From positions 1 through 64,000 of the forward strand of contig NZ_NKJI01000014.1 of the NCBI RefSeq assembly GCF_002277815.1: 64,000 bases of DNA, in the 5' to 3' direction. The notes beneath the pieces are model-generated. The model was not told the origin of the DNA and made no database searches. It worked only from the letters and a program-made list of their open reading frames with translations. Of this stretch, positions 54,615-63,802 are shown piece by piece. Both the position numbers and the translations under genes were made by a program. Position 1 is the stretch's first letter, and each line of letters opens with the position of its first letter. This DNA comes from Pseudomonas sp. ERMR1:02 (GTDB taxonomy: Bacteria; Pseudomonadota; Gammaproteobacteria; Pseudomonadales; Pseudomonadaceae).

Positions 54615-56297
54615 ATGCCCCATAACAATCAAGTTGTCTCCTCTGTGAATTCCGTTGTTGAAATCGACGCTGTTGTTGTCGGTGCTGGCTTCGCAGGTCT
54701 CTACATGCTTCATTTATTACGAGATAAGCTCAAGCTGAACGTTGAGGTTTACGATTCTGCGGAGGGCGTGGGTGGAACATGGTATTGGAATCGTTATCCG
54801 GGTGCTCGCTGTGATATTCCAAGCCATCACTACTCCTATTCCTTTTCTGCCGAATTGCAGCAAGAGTGGACGTGGTCTGAGAAATACGCAGCTCAACCTG
54901 AGATTCTTAGTTATCTCAATCACGTAGCTGAACGGTATGACCTGCTGAAAGATATCCAGTTCAGCACCCGTGTGGTCGCAGCTCATTACGACGCAACCCA
55001 ACAGCGTTGGCTCATCGAAACAGACTCGGGTAGACGCCTCAGTGCCAAGTATTTTGTTCCTGCGGTGGGGACCTTATCCTCTGCAAATATCCCTAAGTTT
55101 AAAGGTCATGGTTCTTTCGAAGGTGAAGTCTATTTCACAGGGCACTGGCCAAAAGAAGGCGTAGATTTTACCGGTAAACGTGTTGGCATTATTGGCACCG
55201 GTGCCACAGCAATGCAGGCAATTCCTCTTATTGCCGAGCAGGCTGCACACCTCACGGTATTTCAGCGCACCCCTAATTTCGCCGCTCCGTTGGTCAATGA
55301 GCCAATGCGTCGTGACGTCGATCAGGCTGCCAAAGCCAACTATCCGGAACTGCGCCGCCAAGCGTGGGAAACTTTTGCAGGTGTTCCATTCGATCGACTA
55401 AAACCGTCAGCATTGGAAGAGTCTGAAGAACAACGCCGCGCTCATTATGAAGCATGCTGGCAAGATGGCGGTTTTAGCCTTTGGATCGGCAGCTATGGAG
55501 ACATTCTTTTCAACAAGGAAGCTAACGAAACAGCTGCAGAGTTCGTTAGGGCGAAAATTCGCGAGCGAGTTAAAGACCCGGTCATCGCAAGTGTTCTTTG
55601 CCCTCCAGCAGGTCAAACCTATGGCACCAAACGGCAACCTTGTGAGACCAATTATTATGAAACCTTCAATCGTCAGAACGTATCTCTGGTCGACATCAAG
55701 AAGGCACCCATCGAGGAAATTACCGGCACCGGCATCACCACTGCCGGTACGCAACACGAGTTCGATGCCATCATCTATGCGACAGGTTTTGATGCCTTCA
55801 CCGGCGCTCTATTCAAGATCGATATCCGTGGGCGCGATGGACGGACCCTCCAGGAATATTGGTCGCAAGGACCTCGTACCTTAGTCGGCCTTGCCGCTCA
55901 TGGTTTCCCCAATATGTTCACCATCACCGGGCCGCAAAGTCCTTCGGTCCTTTTCAATATGCCGCTGGGCATCGAGATGCATTGCGAGTGGATTGCTGAT
56001 TGTATCGAGTACATGGAACTCAATGGTTTTGGCAGCATTGAGGCCAATCGCAAGGACGAAGATGAGTGGATTTCTCACGTTAAAGAAGTCGCTGACTCGA
56101 CGCTCCTCCCGGAAGCAACGTCTTGGTATTCGGGCGCTAACATTCCAGGAAAACCCCAGGTCTTCATGGTGTATCTCGGTGGCGGGAAGCACTACAAGCA
56201 GGTGATTACTGAGATGGCCGATAAGGGGTATGCAGGTTTCAAGCTCGAGCAAGCAGCAGTCGCTGATTCAGCGCGGAAGGTTTGTGAGGCTTTGTAA
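54615..56297 (+). CDS. Baeyer-Villiger monooxygenase
   Basis: 560-residue FAD- and NADPH-dependent enzyme that inserts oxygen beside a ketone carbonyl to give an ester or lactone. First Rossmann motif VVGAGFAGLY (about 25), second GIIGTGATAMQ (about 194), the GGTWYWNRYPGARCD segment and ATGFD near 395. The fingerprint FXGXXXHXXXWP reads FEGEVYFTGHWP, with Phe where His is usual. The ATG at 54615 is used; a GTG at 54606 is also possible. Not overlapping any other gene and lower in GC than the core. The substrate could be an aryl or cyclic ketone. Confidence 0.88.
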   Translation: MPHNNQVVSSVNSVVEIDAVVVGAGFAGLYMLHLLRDKLKLNVEVYDSAEGVGGTWYWNRYPGARCDIPSHHYSYSFSAELQQEWTWSEKYAAQPEILSYLNHVAERYDLLKDIQFSTRVVAAHYDATQQRWLIETDSGRRLSAKYFVPAVGTLSSANIPKFKGHGSFEGEVYFTGHWPKEGVDFTGKRVGIIGTGATAMQAIPLIAEQAAHLTVFQRTPNFAAPLVNEPMRRDVDQAAKANYPELRRQAWETFAGVPFDRLKPSALEESEEQRRAHYEACWQDGGFSLWIGSYGDILFNKEANETAAEFVRAKIRERVKDPVIASVLCPPAGQTYGTKRQPCETNYYETFNRQNVSLVDIKKAPIEEITGTGITTAGTQHEFDAIIYATGFDAFTGALFKIDIRGRDGRTLQEYWSQGPRTLVGLAAHGFPNMFTITGPQSPSVLFNMPLGIEMHCEWIADCIEYMELNGFGSIEANRKDEDEWISHVKEVADSTLLPEATSWYSGANIPGKPQVFMVYLGGGKHYKQVITEMADKGYAGFKLEQAAVADSARKVCEAL

Positions 56298-56387
56298 GCC
56301 CGACAACTCCAAGCGAATACTGAGTACTCGCTTGCTTCCATTGCATGGGTGAACGGTTGCGTACGTACTGTTGTATTAAGCGCCGAT

Positions 56388-56906
56388 TTACTTATGAAGC
56401 CCCCCTGCGCCAGTTGGGGGGCGATTTTTTATTTTAGTGAATTCACGGTCCGGCAAATTTAGCTCTATGGGCAGGTCACGAGCACTGTGGGTGGTTGCCT
56501 TGAATTTCCGTTGTCCTTTCCCGAATAGATCATTTCGAGCGCCCGGCTGCTCGGCGAGACATGCTACAACGTCCAAACAGCGGTCGATGACAAGCACCAC
56601 CTGATCATCGCCCACGAGGTGGTTGTAACCCGTGGTGCGAAAGACAGAACTGGCCAGCGGATCGTCATCGCCAATTACCACGTTCAGCCGGCCGTGAGGC
56701 GTGCAGGTATTGCCTTGAACCAGTGAACAGCCATCCGGTGAAGGGCAGGGTAACGACTGGATGCCGTGCTTGGGCAAACTCTTGCAGGTCACACCGTTTC
56801 CGACACACAGCGGCCGGCCGGTATTAAGGTCGAACAAGCTGTAGTCAGCCCGAAAGTTGAGGTCTGGCTCGTTGAACAGCAAACGGATCGGAACGCTGCG
56901 TAGCAT
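56388..56906 (-). pseudogene. Recombination directionality factor fragment fused to transposase debris
   Basis: The first part (minus strand) reads LLFNEPDLNFRADYSLFDLN, CKSLPKHGIQSLPCPSPDG and RLNVVIGDDDP up to VFRTTGYN, as in recombination directionality factor-like proteins of integrative elements. From about 56625 the frame enters unrelated sequence: on the plus strand, at 56549-56623, it codes YNVQTAVDDKHHLIIAHEV, a piece of an IS1182/IS5-type transposase. The open frame is thus chimeric and not a real protein. Confidence 0.65.
56549..56623 (+). mobile_element. IS1182-type transposase fragment
   Basis: YNVQTAVDDKHHLIIAHEV is a highly conserved stretch of IS1182-family transposases. Only about 25 codons remain. 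It interrupts the RDF-like reading frame. Confidence 0.6.
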
Positions 56907-57591
56907 GCTGTCTTAGCGCGTTGTGCAGCTCCTCATTGAGTGGATGCAGCAGCCAGATGATCTTCCATCAGCGAGATGCGTGGATCGTCTTTGTAAGTAG
57001 GGTCACACTTTTCTCTATTCGCGAAATTCAACTCAGTGATCGCTGCAATTTAAGTTGTAATTAGAAGCACTTTAGACTTTGATGAAATGTCACAGACGCG
57101 AGCGTTACCGCCAAGGGCATGTTGTGGTCGAGAGCGCAGAGAGCGCACAACCGCGATCCAAACAGTGGGCCCACAAAACTCGTAATCACTCATTCTCGAT
57201 CCTTTCTTCTGCGTTTTCACCCACTCCATTTGAATGCCGCAGCATGCGCAGCCCCACGCAGGCGCCTGTTGTGACACCAAACCCTAGTGTTGGCCCACCA
57301 ATTTCAAATTCTGGTGACACCGTTTTACTTTCTGCTGAACGCCTACGCTCTGATCCCCTAGTTCAAATCGGAGTGATCAAAATTCAAAACCTAGTGAAAA
57401 GTCATGCAGGGTTCGATGCCTAGGGTATGGCCCATGCCGACGCTTGCCAAGGGTGGCTGCGCATTTAGATCATTAAGTTGTCAGTTACGGTCATTGAGCG
57501 GTCCGGGGAGTACTCATAGTCTGTAACACATGACTGAGGGGCGCCGAAGAGTGCCCACATTTTTCCGTGATCGCTCGTTGTGGAGTTACCG
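56907..57591. other. Debris stretch at the right edge of the accessory region
   Basis: No supported gene. Small open frames at 57050-57280 (minus) and 57079-57423 (plus) overlap each other and lack family features or good ribosome sites. GGAG before 57592 is the ribosome site of the next gene. Confidence 0.4.
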
Positions 57592-59630
57592 ATGACCGCC
57601 GCTCATTACCCGCACCTGTTGGCCCCGCTGGACCTGGGTTTTACCACGTTGCGCAACCGCACCCTGATGGGCTCGATGCACACCGGTCTTGAGGAGAAAC
57701 CCGGTGGCTTCGAGCGCATGGCGGCGTATTTCGCCGAGCGTGCCCGTGGTGGTGTCGGCCTGATGGTGACCGGCGGTATCGGCCCGAACGACGAGGGTGG
57801 CGTGTACTCCGGTGCGGCCAAGCTGACCACCGAGGAAGAAGCGCTCAAACATCAAATCGTGACCCGCGCGGTGCACGAGGCGGGCGGCAAGATTTGCATG
57901 CAGATCCTCCATGCTGGCCGTTACGCCTATAGCCCCAAGCAAGTTGCGCCAAGCGCCATTCAGGCACCGATCAACCCGTTCAAGCCTAAAGAGTTGGACG
58001 AGGAAGGCATCGAGAAACAGATCAGCGATTTCGTCACTTGCTCGACCCTGGCGCAACAGGCCGAGTACGACGGCGTGGAAATCATGGGTTCGGAAGGCTA
58101 TTTCATTAACCAGTTCCTTGCCGCCCACACCAACCACCGCACCGACCGCTGGGGCGGCAGCTACGAAAACCGCATGCGCCTGCCGGTGGAAATCGTTCGC
58201 CGGGTCCGTGAAGCGGTCGGCCCGAACTTCATCATAATTTTCCGCCTGTCGATGCTCGATCTGGTGGAAGGTGGCAGCACGTGGGAAGAATCGTGCAGTT
58301 GGCCAAGGCCATCGAGCAGGCCGGTGCGACAATCATCAACACTGGTATCGGCTGGCACGAAGCGCGGATTCCAACCATCGCCACCAAAGTTCCGCGTGCG
58401 GCGTTTAGCAAGGTCACGGCCAAGCTGCGTGGTTCGGTGAACATTCCGTTGATCACCACCAACCGTATCAACACCCCGGAAGTCGCCGAGCAGATCCTTG
58501 CCGAAGGCGATGCCGACATGGTTTCCATGGCGCGGCCGTTCCTCGCCGACCCGGACTTCGTCAACAAGGCCGCTGAAGGTCGTGCAGATGAAATCAACAC
58601 CTGCATCGGTTGCAACCAGGCGTGCCTGGACCACACTTTCGGCGGCAAGTTGACCAGTTGCCTGGTCAACCCGCGTGCTTGCCACGAAACCGAACTTAAT
58701 TACCTGCCAGTGCAGCAGCTCAAGAAAATCGCCGTGGTCGGTGCCGGTCCTGCCGGTTTATCCGCCGCGACCGTGGCTGCCGAGCGGGGTCATCAGGTGA
58801 CGTTGTTTGATTCGGCCAGCGAAATCGGCGGCCAGTTCAACGTCGCCAAGCGTGTGCCGGGCAAGGAAGAGTTCTATGAAACCCTGCGTTATTTTGGCCG
58901 CAAACTGCAGACCACCAACGTCGAGGTGTGCCTGAACACCCGTGTGGATGTGGCCAGACTGGTCGAGGGCGGTTATGACGAGATCCTCCTCGCCACTGGC
59001 ATTGCGCCGCGTCTACCGGCGATTCCCGGCGTGGAACATGCCAAGGTGCTGAGTTACCTGGACGTGCTGCTTGAGCGCAAACCGGTGGGCAAGCGCGTCG
59101 CGGTGATCGGCGCTGGCGGTATCGGTTTCGATGTCTCGGAATTCCTGGTCCACCAGGGCCAGGCCACCAGCCTGAACCGCGAGGAATTCTGGAAGGAGTG
59201 GGGTATCGATACGCACCTGGAGGCGCGCGGCGGTGTTGCCGGGATCAAGGCTGCACCCCATGCACCGGCCCGCGAAGTGTTCCTGCTACAGCGCAAGAAA
59301 TCCAAGGTCGGCGACGGCCTGGGCAAGACCACCGGCTGGATTCACCGCGCCGGTCTGAAGAACAAGCAGGTGCAGATGCTCAACAGCGTCGAGTACCTGA
59401 AGATCGATGACGATGGTCTGCACATCCGCATCGGCGAAACCGGTGAGCCACAAGTGCTGCCGGTGGACAACATCGTGATCTGCGCCGGGCAGGACCCGCT
59501 GCGCGAATTGCAGGATGGCCTGGTGGTGGCGGGGCAGAATGTGCATCTGATCGGCGGCGCGGATGTTGCGGCGGAGCTGGATGCCAAGCGGGCGATCAAT
59601 CAGGGGTCGCGGTTGGCTGCGCAGTTGTAA
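57592..59630 (+). CDS. NADPH-dependent 2,4-dienoyl-CoA reductase-like flavoprotein, one frameshift
   Basis: About 679 residues after repair. N-terminal FMN TIM barrel of the Old-Yellow-Enzyme type (PLDLGFTTLRNRTLMGSMHT; LHAGRYAYSPKQVAPS; ARPFLADPDFVNKA), a 4Fe-4S motif CIGCNQACLDHTF, then FAD/NAD-binding domain (VVGAGPAGLSAATVAAERG; IGAGGIGFDVSEFLVHQG). The frame breaks near 58290 (GAAGAATCGTG where GAAGAAATCGTG is expected). It matches FadH-type enzymes that reduce unsaturated acyl-CoA; the gene starts at 57592 after TGGAGTTACC. Confidence 0.88.
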
Positions 59631-59653
59631 TCCGCAGGCCAAATATGCCAATG

Positions 59654-59725
59654 GCCTTCGCGGGCAAGCCTCGCTCCTACAGGTATCGCGGTACTCTTGT
59701 AGGAGCGAGGCTTGCCCGCGAAGGG
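59654..59725. repeat. REP-type palindrome
   Basis: CCTTCGCGGGCAAGCCTCGC... and its reverse complement around a short centre. Same class as the element at 582. Confidence 0.8.
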
Positions 59726-59773
59726 TCCCTAACTGCTGCTAAGATGCTGGCTGTTTACCCAGAGCCGGCATCG

Positions 59774-60700
59774 ATGCTTTTCCCTCCCAACGATTGGCTA
59801 CCCAAAGCCCCCCTCGAACTCCTTCATCTTGACTGGCTTAGCCATGCCGGCATCGACGTCGCGATCCTGCGCCTGGACCAAATCGACCCGCTGATCAGCG
59901 GCAACAAGTGGTTCAAGCTGATCGAACACTTGAAGGCGGCGGACCAGACCGGTGCCGAAGGCATCATCAGCCTGGGCGGTGCTCACTCCAACCACCTTCA
60001 TGCGCTGGCCGCTGCCGGCAAGCGCTTTGGTTTTTCCACGGTGGGCCTGCTGCGCGGGCATCCCCAGGAAACGCCCACGATCAAAGATTTGCAGGCGTTC
60101 GGCATGCAGCTGCATTGGCTCGGTTACGGCGGTTATCGGGCGCGGCATGAAGCGGGTTTCTGGGAGTCATGGCAGACACGATACCCGACGTTGTATCCCG
60201 TACCCGAAGGCGGTGGTGGCTTGCCCGGTGCGCGCGGTTGCATGCAGCTCAAATCGCAGGTTTGCGCACAACTCGCTGCTTTGGGCTGGAGCGACTACGA
60301 CGGCTGGTGGCTGGCCTGTGGAACCGGCACCACCCTGGCCGGCCTGGTGCTGGCTGAAGCGGGGGAGCACCCGGTGTACGGTGCGCTGGCAGTGCCCGAC
60401 GATCATGGTGTGGCGCAGCAAGTCGAGCGGATAGTGGCGGAGGCGGGCGTGAGGGGTGCGGCTTATGAGCTGCTCGATACCAGTCGTGGCGGTTTTGCCA
60501 AGATTGATCCGCAGTTGCTTGAATTCATCGAGCAGACAGAAAAGCTCAGCGGCATCGCGTTAGAGCCGCTGTACACCGGCAAAGCACTGCTGGCGCTTAA
60601 ACAGCAAGTCGAAGCGGGGAGGTTTGCCCGAGGCACGCGACTGGTCTTCGTGCATACCGGTGGCTTGCAGGGGCGACGGGGGTTCAACCTACAAGCCTGA
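59774..60700 (+). CDS. ACC deaminase/D-cysteine desulfhydrase-like PLP enzyme
   Basis: 308-residue fold-type II PLP protein. The PLP lysine lies in GNKWFKL (about 47-53), the substrate-binding SLGGAHSNHLHAL segment follows, and the phosphate loop is in CGTGTTLAG. The ATG at 59774 matches homologues; the frame is also open from 59645 but includes the REP element. True ACC deaminase and D-cysteine desulfhydrase cannot be told apart without aligning the active-site residues. Confidence 0.8.
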   Translation: MLFPPNDWLPKAPLELLHLDWLSHAGIDVAILRLDQIDPLISGNKWFKLIEHLKAADQTGAEGIISLGGAHSNHLHALAAAGKRFGFSTVGLLRGHPQETPTIKDLQAFGMQLHWLGYGGYRARHEAGFWESWQTRYPTLYPVPEGGGGLPGARGCMQLKSQVCAQLAALGWSDYDGWWLACGTGTTLAGLVLAEAGEHPVYGALAVPDDHGVAQQVERIVAEAGVRGAAYELLDTSRGGFAKIDPQLLEFIEQTEKLSGIALEPLYTGKALLALKQQVEAGRFARGTRLVFVHTGGLQGRRGFNLQA

Positions 60701-60717
60701 AGTTCAGCGCAAGCCAA

Positions 60718-60810
60718 ATGTAGGAGCGGGCTTGCTCGCGAAAGCGGAGCGTCATTCGACTTTAATGTTGCCTGACACGCCGCTTTCGCGAGCAAGCCCG
60801 CTCCCACATT
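60718..60810. repeat. REP-type palindrome pair (REPIN-like)
   Basis: ATGTAGGAGCGGGCTTGCTC... and the reverse complement ending GCCCGCTCCCACAT. Confidence 0.8.
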
Positions 60811-60824
60811 CGATCTTCGTTTCC

Positions 60825-61385
60825 TCAGGAATTTCGGCTTACCCGCTTGGGCATCATCCGCAGCAGCGTGTTATCACCCACCACATAGTGATGATAAAGC
60901 CCTGCCACGGCATGCAAGCCGATCAGCCAATAGCCGATGGTGCCACCCAGCCCATGCCAGCCCTGTAGCTGTTTGGCCAGCTCCTTGTTCTCCGCAACCA
61001 GCAGCGGCAGGTCCAGGCCGTAGAACATCACTTGGTTGCCTTTGGCGCTGGTGACCAGCCATCCAAGGATCGGCATGGCGATCATGAAAAGGTACAACGC
61101 CCAGTGCATCAATTTGGCCAGCACTGTCTGCCAATGGGGCGAGGCGGGAAAGATTTGCGGTGCGGGGCCGAGGCTGCGGGCGAACAGCCGTAACCAGACC
61201 AATACGAACACGGTCAGGCCTAGCATGAAGTGCGATTCGACGATCAGCGTTCGCCCGCCACTGCCTTTGGGAAAGATGCCGCGAAGTTCGATAGAGGCGT
61301 AAACCACCCCCAGCAGGACCAGCATCAACCAGTGCAACGCGATCGATACGGTGCTGTAGCGTGAGTCGGAGTTTTTCCACGGCAT
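60825..61385 (-). CDS. Cytochrome b561 family protein
   Basis: 186-residue four-helix membrane protein that holds two b haems and moves electrons across the inner membrane. The start MPWKNSDSRYSTVSIALHWL is typical, and haem-ligand histidines are visible in ALHWL, ESHF, LMHW and LHAVAGLYHH. The reading frame is intact. Confidence 0.9.
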   Translation of the reverse strand: MPWKNSDSRYSTVSIALHWLMLVLLGVVYASIELRGIFPKGSGGRTLIVESHFMLGLTVFVLVWLRLFARSLGPAPQIFPASPHWQTVLAKLMHWALYLFMIAMPILGWLVTSAKGNQVMFYGLDLPLLVAENKELAKQLQGWHGLGGTIGYWLIGLHAVAGLYHHYVVGDNTLLRMMPKRVSRNS

Positions 61386-61526
61386 ACGGTGTTTCCTCAG
61401 AGGTCCGGTTTGCAGCGACCGTTCTTGATCGACGGTATGCTTTAACTGTAATCCTGTTTTACCGGGTTTGCCTGAGGTTATCGGTCGCTGGATGCTCTGA
61501 TTCAGGGAATTGACAGCAATGCCTTC

Positions 61527-61611
61527 TGTAGGAGCGAGCTTGCTCGCGATGGAGTGTCAGCCAACACTGATTTGGCTGACACTCCATCGCGAGCAGGCTC
61601 GCTCCTACAAG
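61527..61611. repeat. REP-type palindrome pair
   Basis: TGTAGGAGCGAGCTTGCTCG... mirrored by CGAGCAGGCTCGCTCCTACA. Confidence 0.8.
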
Positions 61612-61624
61612 GGGCAGATGTGAA

Positions 61625-62452
61625 TCAGTTGGTCTGTGGCATCTCGCCTTTGGCCAGGCGTTTGTTGATGTCGGCTATCACTTCTGGCAAGTCGGTGATG
61701 GTGTCGATCATGTAATGCGGTCGCGAGCCTTCGAACATTGTGTGGATACGTTTGCGCTCACTGTCCAGTGTGTCGCTGCCCAGCGCACGATAGCCTTCGT
61801 AGTCCAGGCCCAGCGCGTTGCCCGAGCAGATCAATGCCACGGTCCACATGCCGGCACGGCGACCTTCGAGGATGCCCGGCACGGTGTCGTCGATCTTCAC
61901 GCACGCGGCGACATCGTCGATACCCAGAGCGATCACGTTGGCCAGGGCCTGGGCCGGCCATGGGCGGCCATTGGGCACTTCGTCGGTGGCGACCACGTGG
62001 TCAGCAACGTAACCGTTGGTGGCGGCCAGCTCTACGACCTTGTCCATGACCTGTTTCGGGTAGCCAGAGCAGGAACCGATCTTGATCCCTTGCTGGCGCA
62101 GGTTGGTGATGGTGTCCAGGGCGCCGGGAATCAGTGCCGAGTGCTCGGCGATTTTCTCGATCTGCAGCGGCATGAAGCGCTGGTAGATAGCGGTGACGTC
62201 ATCGTCGGTCGGCGTACGGCCGAACACTCTGCGATAACGCTCGGCGACCTCCGGCTGATCGCACAGGGTGCGGATGTGGTCCCACTTGCCCATGCCCATC
62301 GGGCCACGGGCTTCGTCGATGGACACCTGAACGTCGAACTCGGCGAAGGCTTCGACAAAAATCTGCGTCGGCGCGAAAGAGCCGAAATCGACCACGGTGC
62401 CGGCCCAGTCGAGGATGGCGGCCTGGAGTTTGGTTGGGTTTTTATAGGTCAT
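61625..62452 (-). CDS. phnX: Phosphonoacetaldehyde hydrolase
   Basis: 275-residue HAD-family enzyme that cleaves the C-P bond of phosphonoacetaldehyde to acetaldehyde and phosphate. Nucleophile Asp15 in ILDWAGTVVDFG and the Schiff-base Lys56 in MGMGKWDHI are both present. It lies beside phnW, the upstream step in 2-aminoethylphosphonate use. Confidence 0.95.
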   Translation of the reverse strand: MTYKNPTKLQAAILDWAGTVVDFGSFAPTQIFVEAFAEFDVQVSIDEARGPMGMGKWDHIRTLCDQPEVAERYRRVFGRTPTDDDVTAIYQRFMPLQIEKIAEHSALIPGALDTITNLRQQGIKIGSCSGYPKQVMDKVVELAATNGYVADHVVATDEVPNGRPWPAQALANVIALGIDDVAACVKIDDTVPGILEGRRAGMWTVALICSGNALGLDYEGYRALGSDTLDSERKRIHTMFEGSRPHYMIDTITDLPEVIADINKRLAKGEMPQTN

Positions 62453-62465
62453 GGTGCAGATGTCC

Positions 62466-62566
62466 TGTAGGAGCTGGCTTGCCAGCGAAGGTCGATAACG
62501 ATGACGTGTGTTGATTGGATAAACGCGGTGCTGCTGAGTCCATCGCTGGCAAGCCAGCTCCTACAA
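62466..62566. repeat. REP-type palindrome pair
   Basis: TGTAGGAGCTGGCTTGCCAG... mirrored by CTGGCAAGCCAGCTCCTACA. It lies between phnX and phnW. Confidence 0.8.
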
Positions 62567-62583
62567 CAGCAGTTCGTGGTAGA

Positions 62584-63693
62584 TCAGATTTCGAGGACTT
62601 CCATCTCTCGCAGTACTTCGCCGATGGCCGCTACGGCTTCACGCATTTCGGCCGGCTGGACATGGCCGATGCAGCCGACGCGGAAGGTTTCGACCTGGGT
62701 CAGTTTGCCCGGATAGAGGATGTAGCCCTTGGCCTTGACCCGTTCATAGAACTCCTTGAACTGGTAGCGCGGGTCTTTCGGGGCGTGGAAAGTGGCGATG
62801 ATCGGCGCCTGGATCGCGGCCGGCAGGAAGCTGCTCAGTCCCAGTGTGGCCATTTCTTCCATCAGTGCCTGACAGTTAGCGGCATAACGCGCATGCCGCG
62901 CCGGCAAACCGCCTTCTTCGTTGTATTGCAGCAAGGCTTCATGCAACGCCGCGACCACATGCGTCGGCGGTGTGAAGCGCCACTGACCGGTCTTGGCCAT
63001 GTAGCTGTGCTGGTCGAACAGGTCCATCGCCAGCGAATGCGAATTGCCGGCGGCTTCTGCCAAAGACTCTTTGCGAGCGAACACAAACCCCATCCCCGGC
63101 ACACCTTCCAGGCATTTGCCGGAAGCAGCGATCAGCGCATCGAACGGCACTCGTTGCGCGTCTACCGGCAGCGCGCCGAAGGAACTCATGGCGTCGATAA
63201 TCAGGCGCTTGCCGTGTTGCGCCACGACCTGGGCGATTTCCGGCAGCGGATTGAGGATGCCGGTGCTGGTTTCGCAGTGGATAAGGGCAACGTGGGTGAT
63301 GCCGGCATCGGCCCGCAGCAGGCGGTCGACGTCGGCGGCGGTGGTCGGTTCGTCTTCGGCGGTTTCGAAGGTGCTGAACGAGCGGCCAAGCACTTCGCAG
63401 ATTTTCGCCAAGCGTTTGCCGTAGGCGCCGTTGATCAGCACAAGGACTTTGCCATCGCGAGGCACCAGCGTGCCGATGGCCGCTTCCACCGCGAACGTGC
63501 CGCTGCCTTGCAGGGGCACGCAGTGGTGGCTGGCGGCGCCATTGATGATCGCCAGCAGTTGTTCGCAGAGGCTGGCGGTCAGTTGGTTAAAGCGGTCATC
63601 CCATGATCCCCAGTCGACCATCATCGCCTGGCGGGTGCGGGCCGACGTGGTCAACGGGCCGGGTGTGAGCAGGATGGGGGCGGCAGTACTCAT
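62584..63693 (-). CDS. phnW: 2-Aminoethylphosphonate-pyruvate transaminase
   Basis: 369-residue PLP aminotransferase that turns 2-aminoethylphosphonate and pyruvate into phosphonoacetaldehyde and alanine. The N-terminal LLTPGPLTTSARTRQAMMVD and the PLP-lysine stretch ASGKCLEGVPGMGFV are clear. The first gene of the phnWX unit, divergent from the LysR gene. Confidence 0.95.
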   Translation of the reverse strand: MSTAAPILLTPGPLTTSARTRQAMMVDWGSWDDRFNQLTASLCEQLLAIINGAASHHCVPLQGSGTFAVEAAIGTLVPRDGKVLVLINGAYGKRLAKICEVLGRSFSTFETAEDEPTTAADVDRLLRADAGITHVALIHCETSTGILNPLPEIAQVVAQHGKRLIIDAMSSFGALPVDAQRVPFDALIAASGKCLEGVPGMGFVFARKESLAEAAGNSHSLAMDLFDQHSYMAKTGQWRFTPPTHVVAALHEALLQYNEEGGLPARHARYAANCQALMEEMATLGLSSFLPAAIQAPIIATFHAPKDPRYQFKEFYERVKAKGYILYPGKLTQVETFRVGCIGHVQPAEMREAVAAIGEVLREMEVLEI

Positions 63694-63802
63694 TCTCGTG
63701 TCCTCGCAATCGATGGGCTGAAGCTACGGGGCTTAAATTGCAATTTGCCGAGTTATCAATCAAATTGTTTATTGTTATGCCAGCCATCAGTGAGAGTTAT
63801 TC

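Noticed and set aside
57050..57423. Two overlapping small frames
   Set aside because: Opposite strands, no recognised family, poor ribosome sites, in a debris region.
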